DNA of 64,000 bases from Bradysia coprophila (Eukaryota > Arthropoda > Insecta > Diptera > Sciaridae), in NCBI RefSeq assembly GCF_014529535.1, contig NW_023503423.1, forward strand, positions 8,393,340 to 8,457,339, given 5' to 3'. This document shows positions 40,001 to 52,659 of this stretch, piece after piece. Numbering within the stretch: the stretch's first letter is position 1; each line of letters begins with the position of its first letter. A program made the translations under genes and the position numbers. Under the pieces are notes generated by a model, which made no database searches, was not told where the DNA came from, and worked only from the letters and a program-made list of their open reading frames with translations.

Positions 40001-43000
40001 TGTCCTCTTTCTCTCACTGTCTCAGTCTTCTCTCTGTCTCTCTTTGTACGACTTTTCATTATGATTTTTTTCCGTCTATTATAACTCGTATCTAGTTACT
40101 AGTTCAGTTACTAAGGGCGGTGTGAGTGGTATCGGTATGTAGGCCCACACTCCTCTGAAACTATTTCGGGGAACAAAAAACCGTGACGTAACCTCACACA
40201 CCGCTCGAATTGATCCGGATAGATTTTCGTTAGAATTCGGTTATTTTAGCATAGCAAAATATTTACTATCCCATTTTATTCAATTGTTATAATTAAAAAT
40301 CGAATGAAATCTGCACCCTTTCATCAGTTTTTTTTTTTAAATTTAATTAAATTAATCAAATTTACTTACAAAATATGTTTGTGTCAAATGTGTTTTAAGA
40401 AAATTGACAGAGATGAAATTTTCGTATGAAATTTTTATTTTATTTGATTTTATAGTGAGACACTATCAAATTGATCGATTCGTTCTTAGGTCTTTTTTTT
40501 AAACGAAACATTTAATCAAAGATAATCTAAAGTTAATTGAAGCAACAAGAAGAAGATGAAAAAGAAATATTTCTTGAATTTTATTCATTTTTTATTTGTA
40601 TTTTTGGTGTAGATGTTAAATGTGTAACTAGGGGGCAGCCAAACCATCGTCGTAATTTATATATTTTTTAAAAGAAAAACAAAAAAAAAATCATAAACGT
40701 GATTTGTTTTTCCAACTTAAAAGTAAAAAACAACCGAGTCACAAAAAAAAAAACAAAACAAAATTCGTCGTTTCGTATTACATCATATCCATAACCAGTT
40801 TCTCTTTTATTTACAATTTTTTTTTGTTCATTTGATTCAGTTTTTTAATAAGAAAAGTGATAAAAACTTATTTATTTAAACTAGTAAAGGAATTTGAATT
40901 ATTTAAAAAAAAAAGTATGAAAAACAACAACAAAGTAAAAAAAGATAAAATTGCAGAAAAAAGAAAAACCTAAAACTTCTTAGCCATTAAATTTTAACAA
41001 ATTTTTTATTCATTTAAAAAAAAAACTTAAATAAGGATCTAAAGTAATTAGTTTTTATAATTGATAACACAATTGCAGACAATGTGTAACAACAACAACA
41101 TCAACAGAAGAAAAATATGATTAACGAAATTTCGAACGCAAAACGGGAGATGGAGCACGCGATCGTAAACTTATTTCTCATCCATTTTGTGTTTATTTTT
41201 GATCGTTTTCAGCTGAATCTCGATGATTCAGTAATCAAGTAATTTTCAACTAAAAAAAGAAAATATTTTGCTCGCCGAGCTTATCAATTCAATGTGTGAT
41301 TTACGTCTATACTTTACCAGGACCTAATTTTGAGAAGGTATTCGAGAGGAAAGTTGAAGAAATCCAAAAAATTTGAAAATATTTCTTGATTATTCTTGAT
41401 CAGGAAAACTCGTGAAATGTAAGAAATTTGAAAAAAGAATATTTTCGCGAATGTTCTTGATTTCCTCGATTTATTTTTTTTTGATTTTATCGAAAGAAAT
41501 TAATTTCTGGAATTTTCTTGATTTTCTCAAACTCGACAAATTTCACGAAATAATTTCTTAAAATGTAGTTCTACGATTGTTCGAAGAATATATTCCTGTA
41601 CTGAGGCGTCTCACCAACATATTTACCTTTTTTTTATGAACGATAGACCAATTTCAATACTTTTTGACTTCGTTTTTCTTTTTTAATTTTGTTTTCTTCG
41701 TAATTTTTTTTCCTTGTTTTCTTCTTAATTTTCTTTAACTTAAGCAACGAGTATTAGAGTCAGATGTGAATATTGTATTGAAAAGATTAATGTTGACGGT
41801 AGTTGTGTGATTTGACAGTAATACGATGCAAAATTTGTTTGACCATTTGATGAAATTATTGGGAAAAATGTTTTATTGAAGAAAAAAGAAAAACTTTGAA
41901 TACAAAAAAAAACATTTTTTGAAATCAGAAATAGAAAAAAAAAATAGAAAAACTTATCTATCGGCTGTCGGCTTTCCCCTTACACATTGTTTGCACGGAA
42001 ATAAAATGAAAAATGAAAGGAAAAGTAAAAAATATATTCGTGAAACAGATTTATTTATTTATTATTTTTAATATTTTATTGTAGAGTTTAAGTGAAAACA
42101 TTTGAAATAAATAAAATGAAGAAGAAAGGGAGGAGGAAAAAACTAGAAAGTTTATTAAAACAACAAAAAAAGAAAACGACAAAATACAAAATTGCAAGAA
42201 CTTATAGAATTGTAAACAAATAAAAACAAATTATGCTTAGATCGTCTCTATTAAATGGTTAAAATCATTAACTAAATAAAAATTTATAAAAAAAACACTA
42301 AAATTGAGGTCAAAGGTTTTTTTTAAATTTAATACAAAGTGAAAAAACAAAATTTTGTTTATCAACAAGACAACAGAAATGTTGATAAACAAAAAAGTTA
42401 ATTTACCTAAATTTATATATGAAATATAATTTAAAAAAATGTAAGTTTTAGTGGCTAAGAAGTTCATGGAAATTATATATAAAAAAATCAACAAAAAACT
42501 ACAAAAAAATACAATAATTTTTGATGTATAAATACGAGGATCAAATGAAAAAAATAATAAATTAAAATAAAAATTAAAAAAAAAATTGTTTTGTTTGTTC
42601 CTTTATTATGAATTTTAGTTTGATCAATTTAAACGAAAAAGAAAGAAAAAAAACGAAAGAAATTAATTTGCTTTTAAACAAAAAAAAAGGCAACAAAACA
42701 CTCAAAATGGCGTGGCTGCCCTCTCAATGATACGTTTTAGTTAATTTAGTCAAGGTATTTTCTATTTCCATTCATTGCATTAGTTGATCTGAAATTGATT
42801 TTAATTCTTACATTTGTTCTACTCGTTTTTTTCTATAGGACCTGGCAGACCATCACGAAAGAAAAACAAAAAAGATGCGTCGTCACCTCGAAGCACGGTA
42901 AGATTTTAAAAATCTTTCATTAAAAAGTTTCCGCGTCAAAATGTTCATCTACACTATTCCACAAAAGTCGACGATGTCTCAATATCTAACAACTTGTAAT

Positions 43001-46000
43001 TACAAATCATGCCATGACTGATACATCGATACATAAATCATCATTTTCGATGATTTTGTCTGAATTAATAACCAAAAAATAAAATCAGCGAAGCGACGCG
43101 CCGACGAAGTCTAACATTTGTATCAAGTTCACAGTTACTTTACTCAAAATTTGGGAGAAGAAAACATCAAGTCTTGGATGGAAGTTCGTTGCTTTGACTG
43201 CTCAGACTGACAATCAGTTTTACATTCTTCTTCCTTTCAAACTTATATTGCATCCACTGCCGGATACAGGCTACTCAAAATTTAGCCTTAAAGCAGCACG
43301 CCCGATATATCGGGTTGGTCGGTGGATGATTGACTAACATGAATTCAGAATCACGCCTATAGGTTATAAAGCCTGTAGGATTGTGCTCCGCCTAAAGTTA
43401 GACTCAAATGTTTGTATAACAAATGCATTGTGAATGGATAGCAGCATTCATGCCATTTTTCCGTGTGTAGTTCTGTTCATCCTACCAATATTATGAAGTT
43501 TGGGTATGTTAAACATTGAAGAAAAGTCCTATAAAGATTTTGTTCTCACCGGGAATTGAACTGGGATTTGAACTGGTGCAAGGCCATTACTTTACTGACT
43601 GTATATGAACGGATGGTAGGAGTCCGGGCCATTTGTCAGATGTGCAACTATTTTTAATTCCCAGGCCATTATTTATGGAATTAATTTTAGTTGGAAATTA
43701 CACCGAAAAATCAGTGAGTTTTTCCAGTAATTTGCTCCAGATGAATCTACCAACTGGACCACAAAAATATCCGAAGTCTGGACAAAGTGTTTTGCTATGC
43801 TAATGCCATCATGTGCACATAATATTTATGAATGGAACACAAACATTGTGTAGCTTGTGTTTCGATTAATTATGTAAAATCTTCACACACAGATAGTGGT
43901 AGATTAAGGAAGAAAAAAAACTGAACAAATTTATGAATTTAACGTTTATAGAGGACACCTCCACTTCCACTAAGAACATACGTACAACAAGAATATGGCG
44001 TTACGTACACCGCTTCACCACGACTTTATTATCATAATCGATAATTGCAGTTTGTACGATATATCCCTACATTAACTCTATCTGTGTAGGTAGTATGATA
44101 TGTGCCCTGCCCATTGACAATGCAATTTATGCAACCATATACGAATTGAAACTCATTCTTCACTATTGGGTCTGTTCGGTTGATTATTCTATTCAGTTAG
44201 CAGTATATGATCATGTTAATCAAAATAAATTACTTTGTTCGACTTAAATTTTACAATTTTTACCGAAAATTTGACGATACAATGAAGTGGCTGATCGCAC
44301 CATAATCTAACTACTTCACATTGGTGTATAGGTTCAATGTAGACCTTATAAGTTCGGGACACTATAGACAGTTTTGAGTACTGATTCTTAAAGTCACTAA
44401 TGAAACTCTCTAGAGCATCAGGTCAGGAGCCATGAGTGACACACGTTTTTAGATAAACGGGAATTATATTGGAGCTTGCAAGATGTAAAGATGTCCGCAT
44501 AGTTTTGTCTCGCTCACTCCAATGTTATTTTTATCAACTTACAATGAGAATAGCCCTGCTTCCTAACGTTCTAAAGTGTTTCTACCTCGTAACCACATCG
44601 TCTGAGGTTTCGAGTAATGAATAAAACAATCGTGCAGTCGTTATATTGGGCATTTATGTGACTTGAAATAAGAGAAATCTTCTTAATGCTTGATGACACG
44701 AACCAAAACCACCAACGATTCCTTGCGAAATTGTTACGTTATTACTTTGAACTGCTCGATTTATTCCACCAATCCCATCCAATTCTTTAAACAAACAAAT
44801 CAATGCCCTGAATGTAACCAAATAACCAATCACTCTTCCAGGCCAACCTAACAACGACAACAACTACAAAAACCGTCACATCACAACAATCGAATCACAT
44901 GAATAATCAATCAATATCATCGATTCAAACGAATCCTATACAAATGCCACCACAAAACTCTCTCAACATGACCCAGCCCATTCAGCCTCCAAACATGCAT
45001 CCGCAAGCTTCCTCCAACAACGGAAAACTAACAATATCCAATTTGAATCCTCAACAAAGTCTTATTACCCACACCGATGCACTGAATTCTCGCAATTCGC
45101 ATAAAAACGATACGAATCAGCATCATGCTAATCCACAAACACCCACCAACAATAACATGTCGATGAGCGGTGGTAGTATTGTGAATGACAATTTATTGCA
45201 ACAGCTGGAAATGAAAACGCAAATGCACCACGTACCAATACCGTCGATGGGTGGTAAGCCGTCGGTCATGGGTCTAATGCCAAACTATGAAGATCCAGTG
45301 GAACAATCACTTGCTTCGCTGGAACAACAGCCCATGCATAAAAACGACATCGACGGAATTCAAAATCATATGGATTTAATGAATGACATGTCTTCAATTA
45401 TATCCAAACAGGAGGGCGGACCCAATATGCCATCGCACCAGTCGCTAATGATGCCACATTTAGCCTACGATAGCATGCAACATAATCACGGTGGAAATAA
45501 TGGATTTGGCATTGATTCACCGCTCACAATGAACGGTATGAATATGGGTGCAATGGTTGGAAATCATCTTTCCATGCTAGGAATGGCACCAATGGGATTG
45601 AATCAACTATCACAGCCGAACCCAATGTCACAGCCGAATCCTCCAACGTCAATATTCGATCCATTACCGCAAGGTGTTCAGCGGAGTAATTCGTCATCAG
45701 CGAACAGTATGCCCGTAACCCCGACTTCTGCTGCAAACATTCGTAAAGAGGAGAAATTCATCCTAACACCAAAACCCATAGAAGAACTAATGAATCCGAG
45801 TCACGATAAAAAGACATCTCCAATCGATGGCAAAGGTGGGGCTGGTTACGTTCCAGGAATAAGTAAACTGGATCACAATCTGAAAAATGCTAGTTCGTGG
45901 TCGTCATTGGCTGCTGGATCACCACAAAATCCCCTTTCATCGAGTAAATCGAAGCCACCTGCCATGGATTCATTCCAGCAGTTTAGAAACAAAGCCAAAG

Positions 46001-47742
46001 AAAAAATGGATCGACAGAAGATGTTGGAGCAACAAGAATTGCGACGAACACAAAAGGAGGCAGCTGAAAAACACAAACAAGAGCAACATAAGCACGTTAA
46101 GCAGAGAGATGAGGTTGAAGTTCCTGCGAGGTAAATAAATTGCATTTTTCTTAAATTTGTGGATTTTTTTGAATTACAATTTTGACTCTTTTGTCCATAG
46201 AAAACCGGCTGCCGAACAAATACCCGGGCGAGTGATTGAAGATATCAGAGCTTCTCCACAAGGCGGTTGTTCACCAGGCACACCAACAACACCATCGGAA
46301 CGAGCTGCTCAGAAGAGAGCCGAACTCCGTCGCATAGAACAAGAGCGTAGGAGAAGAGAAGCTGTAAGTATCATTTTTATTGAATATGCGGTATTTGTCC
46401 AAAATAGGAAGTGCGTAGTTTCATCATGTACTAGACCAGACAAAAATTAAGTTGATTAAGTTTTGAGTTGAACAGAACGGTATCCCATGTTGAGTCATGT
46501 GATTCATCAAATCAATTCACAAAAGTAGTTAGTTTACCCGAGCCTGACTCAAAACTTATGAAAGGAAAAGTGAAAAATTATTAAAGTTATTGTTAGTAAC
46601 AGACAATTTCTTAGTAGTACAAAGCACCTCATAACTCAAATTTGATCTTTCATACTATTTTAGCTGCATCCAATGTAGTATAACCAAATTTAAATTATTT
46701 TGCGCAGATCGTGCAAGTTCTGTTTCTGATCATTTTATAAGGTTTTTGCAAAAAAAAACTGCTCCTCAATTCTAAGACGAAATAGAAGTTTGAGTCAAAG
46801 AAGTGACTTATTATTAGCGATTAAGAGCAATCTACACATTGGTAAATTGTTGCCTACATTTGGACGCAAAATTGTTAGTGTTTTGATGATAATTCTGGAC
46901 TCGCATCCTTTTCTGAAAAAGTACGAACATCGTTTGACATTAAAATGTATTGGCTTTCTGTAAAAAATTGAAATGGTAATGGAGACGTTACGTAGGTCCG
47001 AGAAAACTCAAAAAATGTGTAAATTTTCGTGAAATATCGAGCTTTCTCAGACCTAGGTACATCTCCATTAGCATTAGTCGATGTTCGTACTTTTTCAGAA
47101 CTTTGCGCCCAAATGTATGCAACAATTTAGCCATGTGTAGATTGCTCTTAAAAGCAGTTAGGGTTTGTCAGGACAGAGCTCATACTGTTTAGGAAGAGGA
47201 GTATGCAACGTCAAAGTAATAGAAGTTGTCGACAAAGTCTTCGGGATATTTCAGCCTTGTTACCTATATGAACAATGATGAATCCAAGTCTAAAAACATT
47301 TTCAAAAGACATTTCCTTCAATAAAGATTCGGTGGGCGTTTGGAAGTTAAGAAAATTACGACTAACAAACACCCTCTCAACTGTTATAAAATGTTAGTTC
47401 TTGCAAAATTTCGAAGAATTTATAACAGTTGAGTGAGAGGGTGTTTTTTTGGCCATAACTTTCTTAACTTCCAAACACCCACCCACTTTTTATTTCGAAA
47501 ATTGTCTTATTAAGCATGGAAAAATTGATACCTGGAGTTTCCTGAAAATCCTGAGCAGCAGGATCGTAGGGCACCTATATATGTACACGCTTTGCTCACA
47601 ATAACAGGCCAGACATTTGAGCTCAATTCATCATTTGAATACAAATTACTAAAAAAAACTTTTTCAATCATTTCAGATGGCTGGACAAATAGATATGAAT
47701 ATGCAAAGTGATTTGATGGCAGCCTTTGAGGAGTCTCTGTAA
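29626..47742 (+). CDS. fs(1)h: fs(1)h, BET bromodomain protein, long isoform, 1341 aa
   Basis: Chromatin reader that binds acetylated histones and promotes transcription elongation, the fly counterpart of BRD2/3/4. Coding exons: 29626-29661, 29762-30404, 30496-30812, 31201-31879, 31948-32310, 32382-32552, 35631-35750, 36949-37068, 42839-42897, 44842-46130, 46201-46363, 47677-47742; phases match at every junction. Bromodomain 1 (about 55-165) has the WPF shelf and acetyl-lysine Asn in [11 protein letters not shown]. Bromodomain 2 (about 350-460) has AWPFYKPVD and [18 protein letters not shown] is the conserved basic motif between them. The ET domain starts [18 protein letters not shown] (about 660-735). 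[11 protein letters not shown] and a Ser-Asp block follow. Exon 10 is Met/Asn/Gln-rich and ends with NASSWSSLA and a Lys/Glu coiled segment. The C-terminus ([16 protein letters not shown], then [13 protein letters not shown]) is the P-TEFb-contacting type in BRD4. Confidence 0.93.
32553..35630 (+). other. fs(1)h intron 6, holds a long hairpin
   Basis: 3.1 kb, from T|GTAAGT to CAACCAG|. It separates the end of the ET domain from the QLEKRLQ helix and splits a Tyr codon. It contains the near-perfect inverted repeat at 33999-34287, flanked by low-complexity sequence. Confidence 0.7.
33999..34287. repeat. Near-perfect inverted repeat, ~138-bp arms, inside fs(1)h intron
   Basis: Left arm 33999-34136 and right arm 34149-34287 are reverse complements. 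I count only about three differences (a C/T, a G/A and a one-base length change near the loop). The loop is about 12 bases. Terminal sequence CACACCCGCCCTGAACAAAA, flanked by AATC on both sides. The homogeneity implies recent insertion or arm conversion. It is transcribed with fs(1)h on the plus strand. Confidence 0.92.
37074..42838 (+). other. fs(1)h intron 8 / probable 3' UTR of the short isoform
   Basis: 5.8 kb, extremely AT-rich with long A and T runs and many AATAAA-like sites (for example near 38390, 40560 and 42555). No coding frame of note. A short inverted repeat (GGGCGGTGTGAG and CTCACACACCGC) lies at about 40114-40206. The next exon starts at 42839 after TTTCTATAG. Confidence 0.6.
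42898..44841 (+). other. fs(1)h intron 9
   Basis: 1.9 kb between ACG|GTAAGA and TCTTCCAG|. Contains a SINE-like minus-strand fragment (43521-43620); the rest is ordinary AT-rich intron. Confidence 0.6.
43521..43620 (-). mobile_element. tRNA-derived SINE-like fragment, copy 1
   Basis: On the minus strand, CAGTAAAGTAATGGCCTTGC resembles an A-box region. GTTCAAATCCC and GTTCAATTCCCGG resemble a B box, followed by GTGAGAACAAAATC. The downstream part resembles the fragment at 50597-50690. Confidence 0.4.
46825..47147. mobile_element. TTAA-flanked MITE (piggyBac-like ends)
   Basis: TIRs GAGCAATCTACACATTGG and the complement ending ATGTGTAGATTGCTC. TTAA occurs immediately outside both ends (46821-46824 and 47148-47151), the piggyBac target site. 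Inner inverted matches (AAAAAGTACGAACATCG and CGATGTTCGTACTTTTT) extend the arms. Non-coding. Confidence 0.75.
47332..47486. mobile_element. Hairpin MITE in the last fs(1)h intron
   Basis: GTGGGCGTTTGGAAGTTAAG mirrors CTTAACTTCCAAACACCCAC, and AACACCCTCTCAACTGTTAT mirrors ATAACAGTTGAGTGAGAGGG nearer the loop. About 155 bp; no clear TSD. Confidence 0.75.
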
Positions 47743-49310
47743 ATTAGCACTAAATATATTCAAATGAAATACAAATATTTCAATATGAACACACACACAC
47801 ACATACTTTTTCAATATGGAACTTTTTTTTTCTAATGAATAAATATTAATCAAAAACAAAATGAAAAAAAATGTTTTCTTTAAACAAATGAAAAGAGAGA
47901 GAGAGAGAGAAAACAACAAAAAGCAAAAAAAGAGAAGAAGATGGAACCTAAGATAAGTTTTTTTTTGTGTCTTTTTGTTTTGAGATGTGGGGTGTTTGTT
48001 GTGATGTGATAAAGACAAAGTTAATGAAAAATATTAATAAAAAGAAACGAACAGACAATGCGTGTTTTATATATAAAATGAATGAGAAATTTTTAATAAA
48101 CAAAATATAAAAGCGAAGACACTGATCTTTGAATGGAATTAAGAAATTAAAATTAATGAAAAAAAAAATTACAAAAATAAAACAACAAAACAACAAAAAA
48201 CATGAAACGTAATTCTATTGTAAATAATGTTAGATTCGTCATTTAAGGAGTAAAATATTAAAAGTTATTTTCACCACTAAAAGTTTTTTTTAGATTAATA
48301 TGAATGAATAAACAATGAAAACAAATAAGAAAAACCAACAGTTTTTATCCAATAGTTTCATTTCATTATATAGTGAATGCTGGAGTCTTATTTTCTTTTC
48401 TTTTTAATTGTTTTGTTTTTCTTTTGTAAACATTATTGAAACACTAACATCGTCATTTTTTTCGCTTTTATTTTTTTTTATCGATAAACAATTTCTTATG
48501 TGTCGTTTGGCTTTGAAATTAATTTTTTTATCTTTTTTTTTCTTTAGAATTATTTTCTCTTATTTTTCTTTCACGTAGGTAATTACATACCATTTATACA
48601 TTATAAATAATATCGATGATAATAATTAAACAAAAAAAAACTAAAAGAAAAATTAAAGAAGAAAAAAAAACGTATGAACGTACATATGTCAGTGTAACTA
48701 TATATATATGGAGACAAAAAAAATTATGAAAAAAGTGGAAAATAAAGCAAGAAAAATAATTTAAAAAAATATTTATAAAAAATTTACTAATTAATTTAAT
48801 GAATAAAATTAATTACAAAAACAGTAAAAATGTAAACAAAACATTAACTTTAACAAACAAAAAAAAGAAAAGAAACAAAACTTTGAAGCTCCAATTTTCC
48901 CATGAAAAATGATTGATTGGAAATCGAACTAGTGGGAGAAATTAACAGGAGAGAACAGTTTGATAACAAAAAAAAACAACAACAACAAAACTACATAAAT
49001 CAATTATAAAAAGAAACTTTGAATTTGCAAACTAATTGCAACCAGAAGGAGAGAAGAAACTATTTTATTTAATAATCGCAAAGTAGTTTTGAACAATTTA
49101 TGTAAACAGAAACAGATTGCTGTTACAATGATTTTTTTCATGAAAAAAAAAAACTTTTTTTATTTCAATTTTTTTCTTTCGATTTTATTCTCTTTTTTTA
49201 TTTCATTTATTTTTACCAATGGACTTTTTCATTCAAGCAATGGAAATCGATTTATTTGAAAAAGGAGTATTATACATAAAGAAGAAACGATGATAAACAA
49301 ACAAAAAACG
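47743..49310 (+). other. fs(1)h: 3' UTR of the fs(1)h long isoform
   Basis: Very AT-rich with A and T runs, CA and GA microsatellites and several AATAAA sites (for example near 47838 and 48741). The true 3' end cannot be fixed from sequence; AT content drops after about 49310. Confidence 0.5.
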
Positions 49311-49760
49311 GTTTTTTATTCCGACGGATCAGTCCATTATTATCACACTTAAGGCTCGGAATAGGTCGAAATCAAATTTGTTCAACTAAGTCGCAGGATG
49401 CTGGGAGACTATGTAGCTTCTTCAGAAATTGCCGCAATAGGACCTGACGTTCTAGACGTTTTCACAAAATTATCCATGACTCAAGACGTCAAGACACATA
49501 TGGCTAATTCCATCGTCTATCTCGTCATGAACGGTCTTGAAATAGATCGGAATCGGTAGGGCTTCTCTTAGAGCGACATACATGGAACTTTATATGATAT
49601 ACTAGTGAACCGCTTTCGAATGAACCAACTTTGTTAGTCTCGGGACAAGAGTGATCTCCCATGACTCCATCGTATCAAAGTCATACCGTCAGATCTTTTC
49701 CCAACATATCTTGAAATCTCTGGGAGCTGTACACTATTTTTGGAACACCTGTACTAGAGA
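49311..49760. other. Intergenic, no gene seen
   Basis: Less AT-rich than the preceding UTR. An open frame that starts at 49651 runs into low-complexity repeat and has no domain-like content. Confidence 0.35.
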
Positions 49761-49764
49761 ACAA

Positions 49765-49920
49765 AAATATCAGTTCAGGTCAGATTTTGTCAAGTTTTCG
49801 AGATTCAGGTTCTTCAGGTTTCAGGTCATTTCAGGTCGGGTCAAAATTTATCAAATCAGGTTCAGGTCATATCAGGTTTCAGGTATTTTCAGGTCAGGTT
49901 CAGGTAAACCTGACCTGTTT
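49765..49920. repeat. TCAGGT-rich degenerate repeat
   Basis: At least fifteen TCAGGT or TTCAGG motifs in about 155 bp without a strict period. It is the opposite-strand counterpart of the ACCTGA cluster at 7985-8262. Confidence 0.65.
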
Positions 49921-50039
49921 CGAGCACTCTTTCAATCTATCATGGATCAACGATGGTTATATTGGAGGGAAAGTGCTACGGTAAGTCCATGTAGAGGTAC
50001 TGAAAAATTCGCAACGCTATCAGAGTCAAAAATTTATCC

Positions 50040-50190
50040 GAAACGTCACAAAGTTATCCTAGAGAAGTCACCACAAGTTGTCACAAAGGCATTCGAAAAG
50101 TCGTAAGGATATCCGAGAAGGCATAAAGTGTTCCGAGAAGGTACAAAGTTATCCGAGAAGGCACAAAGTTATCCGAGAAGACGCGTTATC
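50040..50190. repeat. ~20-bp tandem repeat
   Basis: Degenerate units close to ATCCGAGAAGGCACAAAGTT. The last four are well conserved and the first few strongly diverged. Confidence 0.75.
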
Positions 50191-50214
50191 CTAGCAATAA
50201 CAAATTTATCTTAG

Positions 50215-50590
50215 TAAGAGGGAAGTGCTGGGTTATGTGCTGTGTGGGTTTTAGGCATCACATTTAATATTTACTTATTTATTCCAAGCACCTTCGCCGT
50301 AAATGGGACCAGTTGAAACGACTGAAGGAAGATGCTTAGACCACGCTAACCTCTGACCGCCACTGTATCCGGAGGTCGAAACGGCATTTTATTTCCACTT
50401 TCGCTTCACGCGATCCATGCTGTTTGTTTTGGTGTTTGTTCTGCGTATTAGATAACGCCACCCCTGGAATTAGTATGTTTTCCAGGTAAAATAATGTTTT
50501 GTACCATTGGTCGATTACAGTGTTCAGAATCTTGGATTTAAAGACCTATTACTGTCTGATGTTAACTAACAGCAGAAACTAGTCATTTAT
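50215..50590. other. Intergenic, no gene seen
   Basis: No coding sequence recognised. A (TTTA)n-type stretch near 50270, followed by complex sequence, could be the end of an old retroelement, but I see no protein similarity. Confidence 0.3.
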
Positions 50591-50596
50591 GATTAG

Positions 50597-50690
50597 GAAA
50601 AACCCTATGAATTATGTCTCACATGGGAATCGAAACCGCGACATTGGGCGTGAGTCCATCGCTTTACCGATTGAACAACCTGGTCCAAAT
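50597..50690 (-). mobile_element. tRNA-derived SINE-like fragment, copy 2
   Basis: On the minus strand TTGTTCAATCGGTAAAGCG fits an A-box region, and GCGGTTTCGATTCCC fits a B box about 30 bases later. ATGTGAGACATAATTCATAG follows, resembling the tail of the copy at 43521. It does not fold as an intact tRNA, so a SINE remnant is more likely. Confidence 0.45.
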
Positions 50691-50949
50691 ATTGAGCAAT
50701 ACACAACTATATTGAACTATAGACAGCTACTACAGTTAAACTTAACTAATGAGAATATGCCCAACAACTATAACACAGCTAAATGCCATAAAATTAGTAA
50801 TATTATCGTCAAGTGTGGTGTATCAACCGCGTCCGGTGTCTGTGATGTGCGTGATTTTCTCAGCAGTATACAAACTTACATAACTCCCCATCATATAGTT
50901 TAGTTCGAAATTACAGCCTTCATTTTTACGTCTTTTATTGTATTTTCAA

Positions 50950-51385
50950 AAACCTCTCCTTACAAAAATCCTTTTTCAAAAATCCTTTTTCAAAAATGAA
51001 AAACCGCAATACCGACCACAAATGTGTTACCTTCGTTAAGGCGAGTCCACAGTTTGTGAAAAATGGTTGAAAAATCGAAGCAAATTGATTGAAAAATGAC
51101 AGAAGCTTTAATTCGCATGTTCAAAACTTCACGCCGTAATTTTTTAATCATTTTGCAGAGTGTCGATTTTTCAGCCATTTTTCACAAACTGTGTACTCAC
51201 CTTTAGCTTTGAAGAAAAAGGAAAATCGATACTTTTACTTTGACCATGTGTGAGAAAAGTAAGAAGTCACTTTTCTATAAGCTGGTTAAACTATCACAAA
51301 CGATTCAATTTTTTATTCAAAGCTAACACATTTGTGGTCGATTCGAAGTTGTGGTTTTACATTTTTGAAAAAGGAAATTTGTAGA
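50950..51385. repeat. Inverted-repeat element enclosing a second one
   Basis: Outer arms: CCTTTTTCAAAAATGAAAAA and GACCACAAATGTGTTA at the left mirror TAACACATTTGTGGTC and TTTTTGAAAAAGG at the right. A separate inverted repeat at 51038-51203 lies between them, so this is either nested insertion or one long foldback. Confidence 0.6.
51038..51203. mobile_element. MITE with ~28-bp TIRs
   Basis: AAGGCGAGTCCACAGTTTGT mirrors ACAAACTGTGTACTCACCTT; the arms extend further with GAAAAATGG/CCATTTTTC. About 166 bp. No unambiguous TSD. Confidence 0.7.
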
Positions 51386-52640
51386 AAGATTTAATCAAGA
51401 ATGTAGCGGCTGTGGAGTTCGTGACGCAGTTTTCTCCCCATTAAAAACATCAAATGAAGAAAACAATGAACCTAGAGGTCAATGTCAATAATATAAGGCA
51501 AGCCTCGATTGTCCGTCTCGATATCCTATTTTATTATATGAGCGAAAGCGAGACAACAGCAGTTGCATTTGTCAATAATTTCCATTTATCCATCTAGACA
51601 GCCGATTTACTAAATACGAACTACCGAATCGATTTCGATACATTTTTTCCCCGTAAGAGGTTAAAAATACGGTCAAAAGTCTCATTTTGAAGAATTTTTG
51701 AAATTAGTTGAATTTGGAATTTGCATCGTCGTTTTAGGCTCCACATTAACAAAACTACATGGATATTACCAGTCTGGAAATAATATTCCTCCTTAACACT
51801 GTTAAGTTAACAGTTGTTCATGATCTTTCACATGTCAGGCACTATCCCATCTGTTAGACTTGTCGACTTATCGAACACTGAATATCTCTCTACACTCTGA
51901 GCGAAGTGAAGCGTCAATCAATTATTTGAGGTTCAGAAGAACTTAACGAAAACTTAAGTGTGGTTACGTTAACGAGTACCGCATATAATCAACGTGATGT
52001 ATAGATCATATTCGAGTTTTGATAAATGTTTCGTTCATTCATTCATTTATACAAGCTTTTCAAACATGCTTGAGATGATCCATCACCTTACGAACAATGT
52101 GAGAAACTTGGACTCAAAAAGTTATCAACTCGTAGAAAAAGGATGATTATATACACTGATGTATCACAATTTGTTTCACAAAAGGATCGACGACGAGGTC
52201 TATGGACACAGCATAGCTTGATGAGAAGCGAAAGGCAGCTGAAGTGATTTATGGAAGCAACTATGGTTAAAACCCAAGCCAACTGCTAGAGAAGTTAATC
52301 AGATCGGTGAACGACTTGAATATGTCTTGACTTAACTAAATGCGACTTTATGGCTGATTATTGTTTATATTTAGTTGCGGAAGTACTACGCTAATTTTTT
52401 GGCAGTAAACACGCCATCGATATAGGATAGAATAACTGGTAATTTTCATTTCCGATGTGTTTCTGCGTCACGTATTCCTATTTTGTGGGATCAAAAAAAC
52501 AATAAGAGAATAGGCTATAATTTCACTATTGACTAAGTGATAATTTTGAATAATTAATACAACATACACCGCAGTCATGATCGATCGAAACCGATGACAA
52601 TATCTGCACTAAGTACACATGCGATGGAAAGTGGATATTA
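51386..52640. other. Intergenic, no gene seen
   Basis: Mixed-composition spacer with only short chance frames. A single TTTATGGCTGATTATTG near 52350 resembles the TIR of the element at 3644-4178. Confidence 0.35.
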
Positions 52641-52659
52641 GTCACAGTAGCCCGGGTAA

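Larger units (their letters stand above)
46364..47676 (+). other. fs(1)h last intron, hosting two MITEs
   Basis: From GCT|GTAAGT to ATTTCAG|. The flanking exons encode the conserved C-terminal end of the long isoform. The two inverted-repeat elements inside are listed separately. Confidence 0.7.

Noticed and set aside
49651..50106. 151-codon open frame
   Set aside because: It runs through the TCAGGT cluster and the 20-bp tandem repeat; its Phe/Arg/Ser-rich content reflects the repeats.
50597..50690. A functional tRNA gene on the minus strand
   Set aside because: A- and B-box-like motifs are present but no acceptor stem pairs, so a SINE remnant is more likely.
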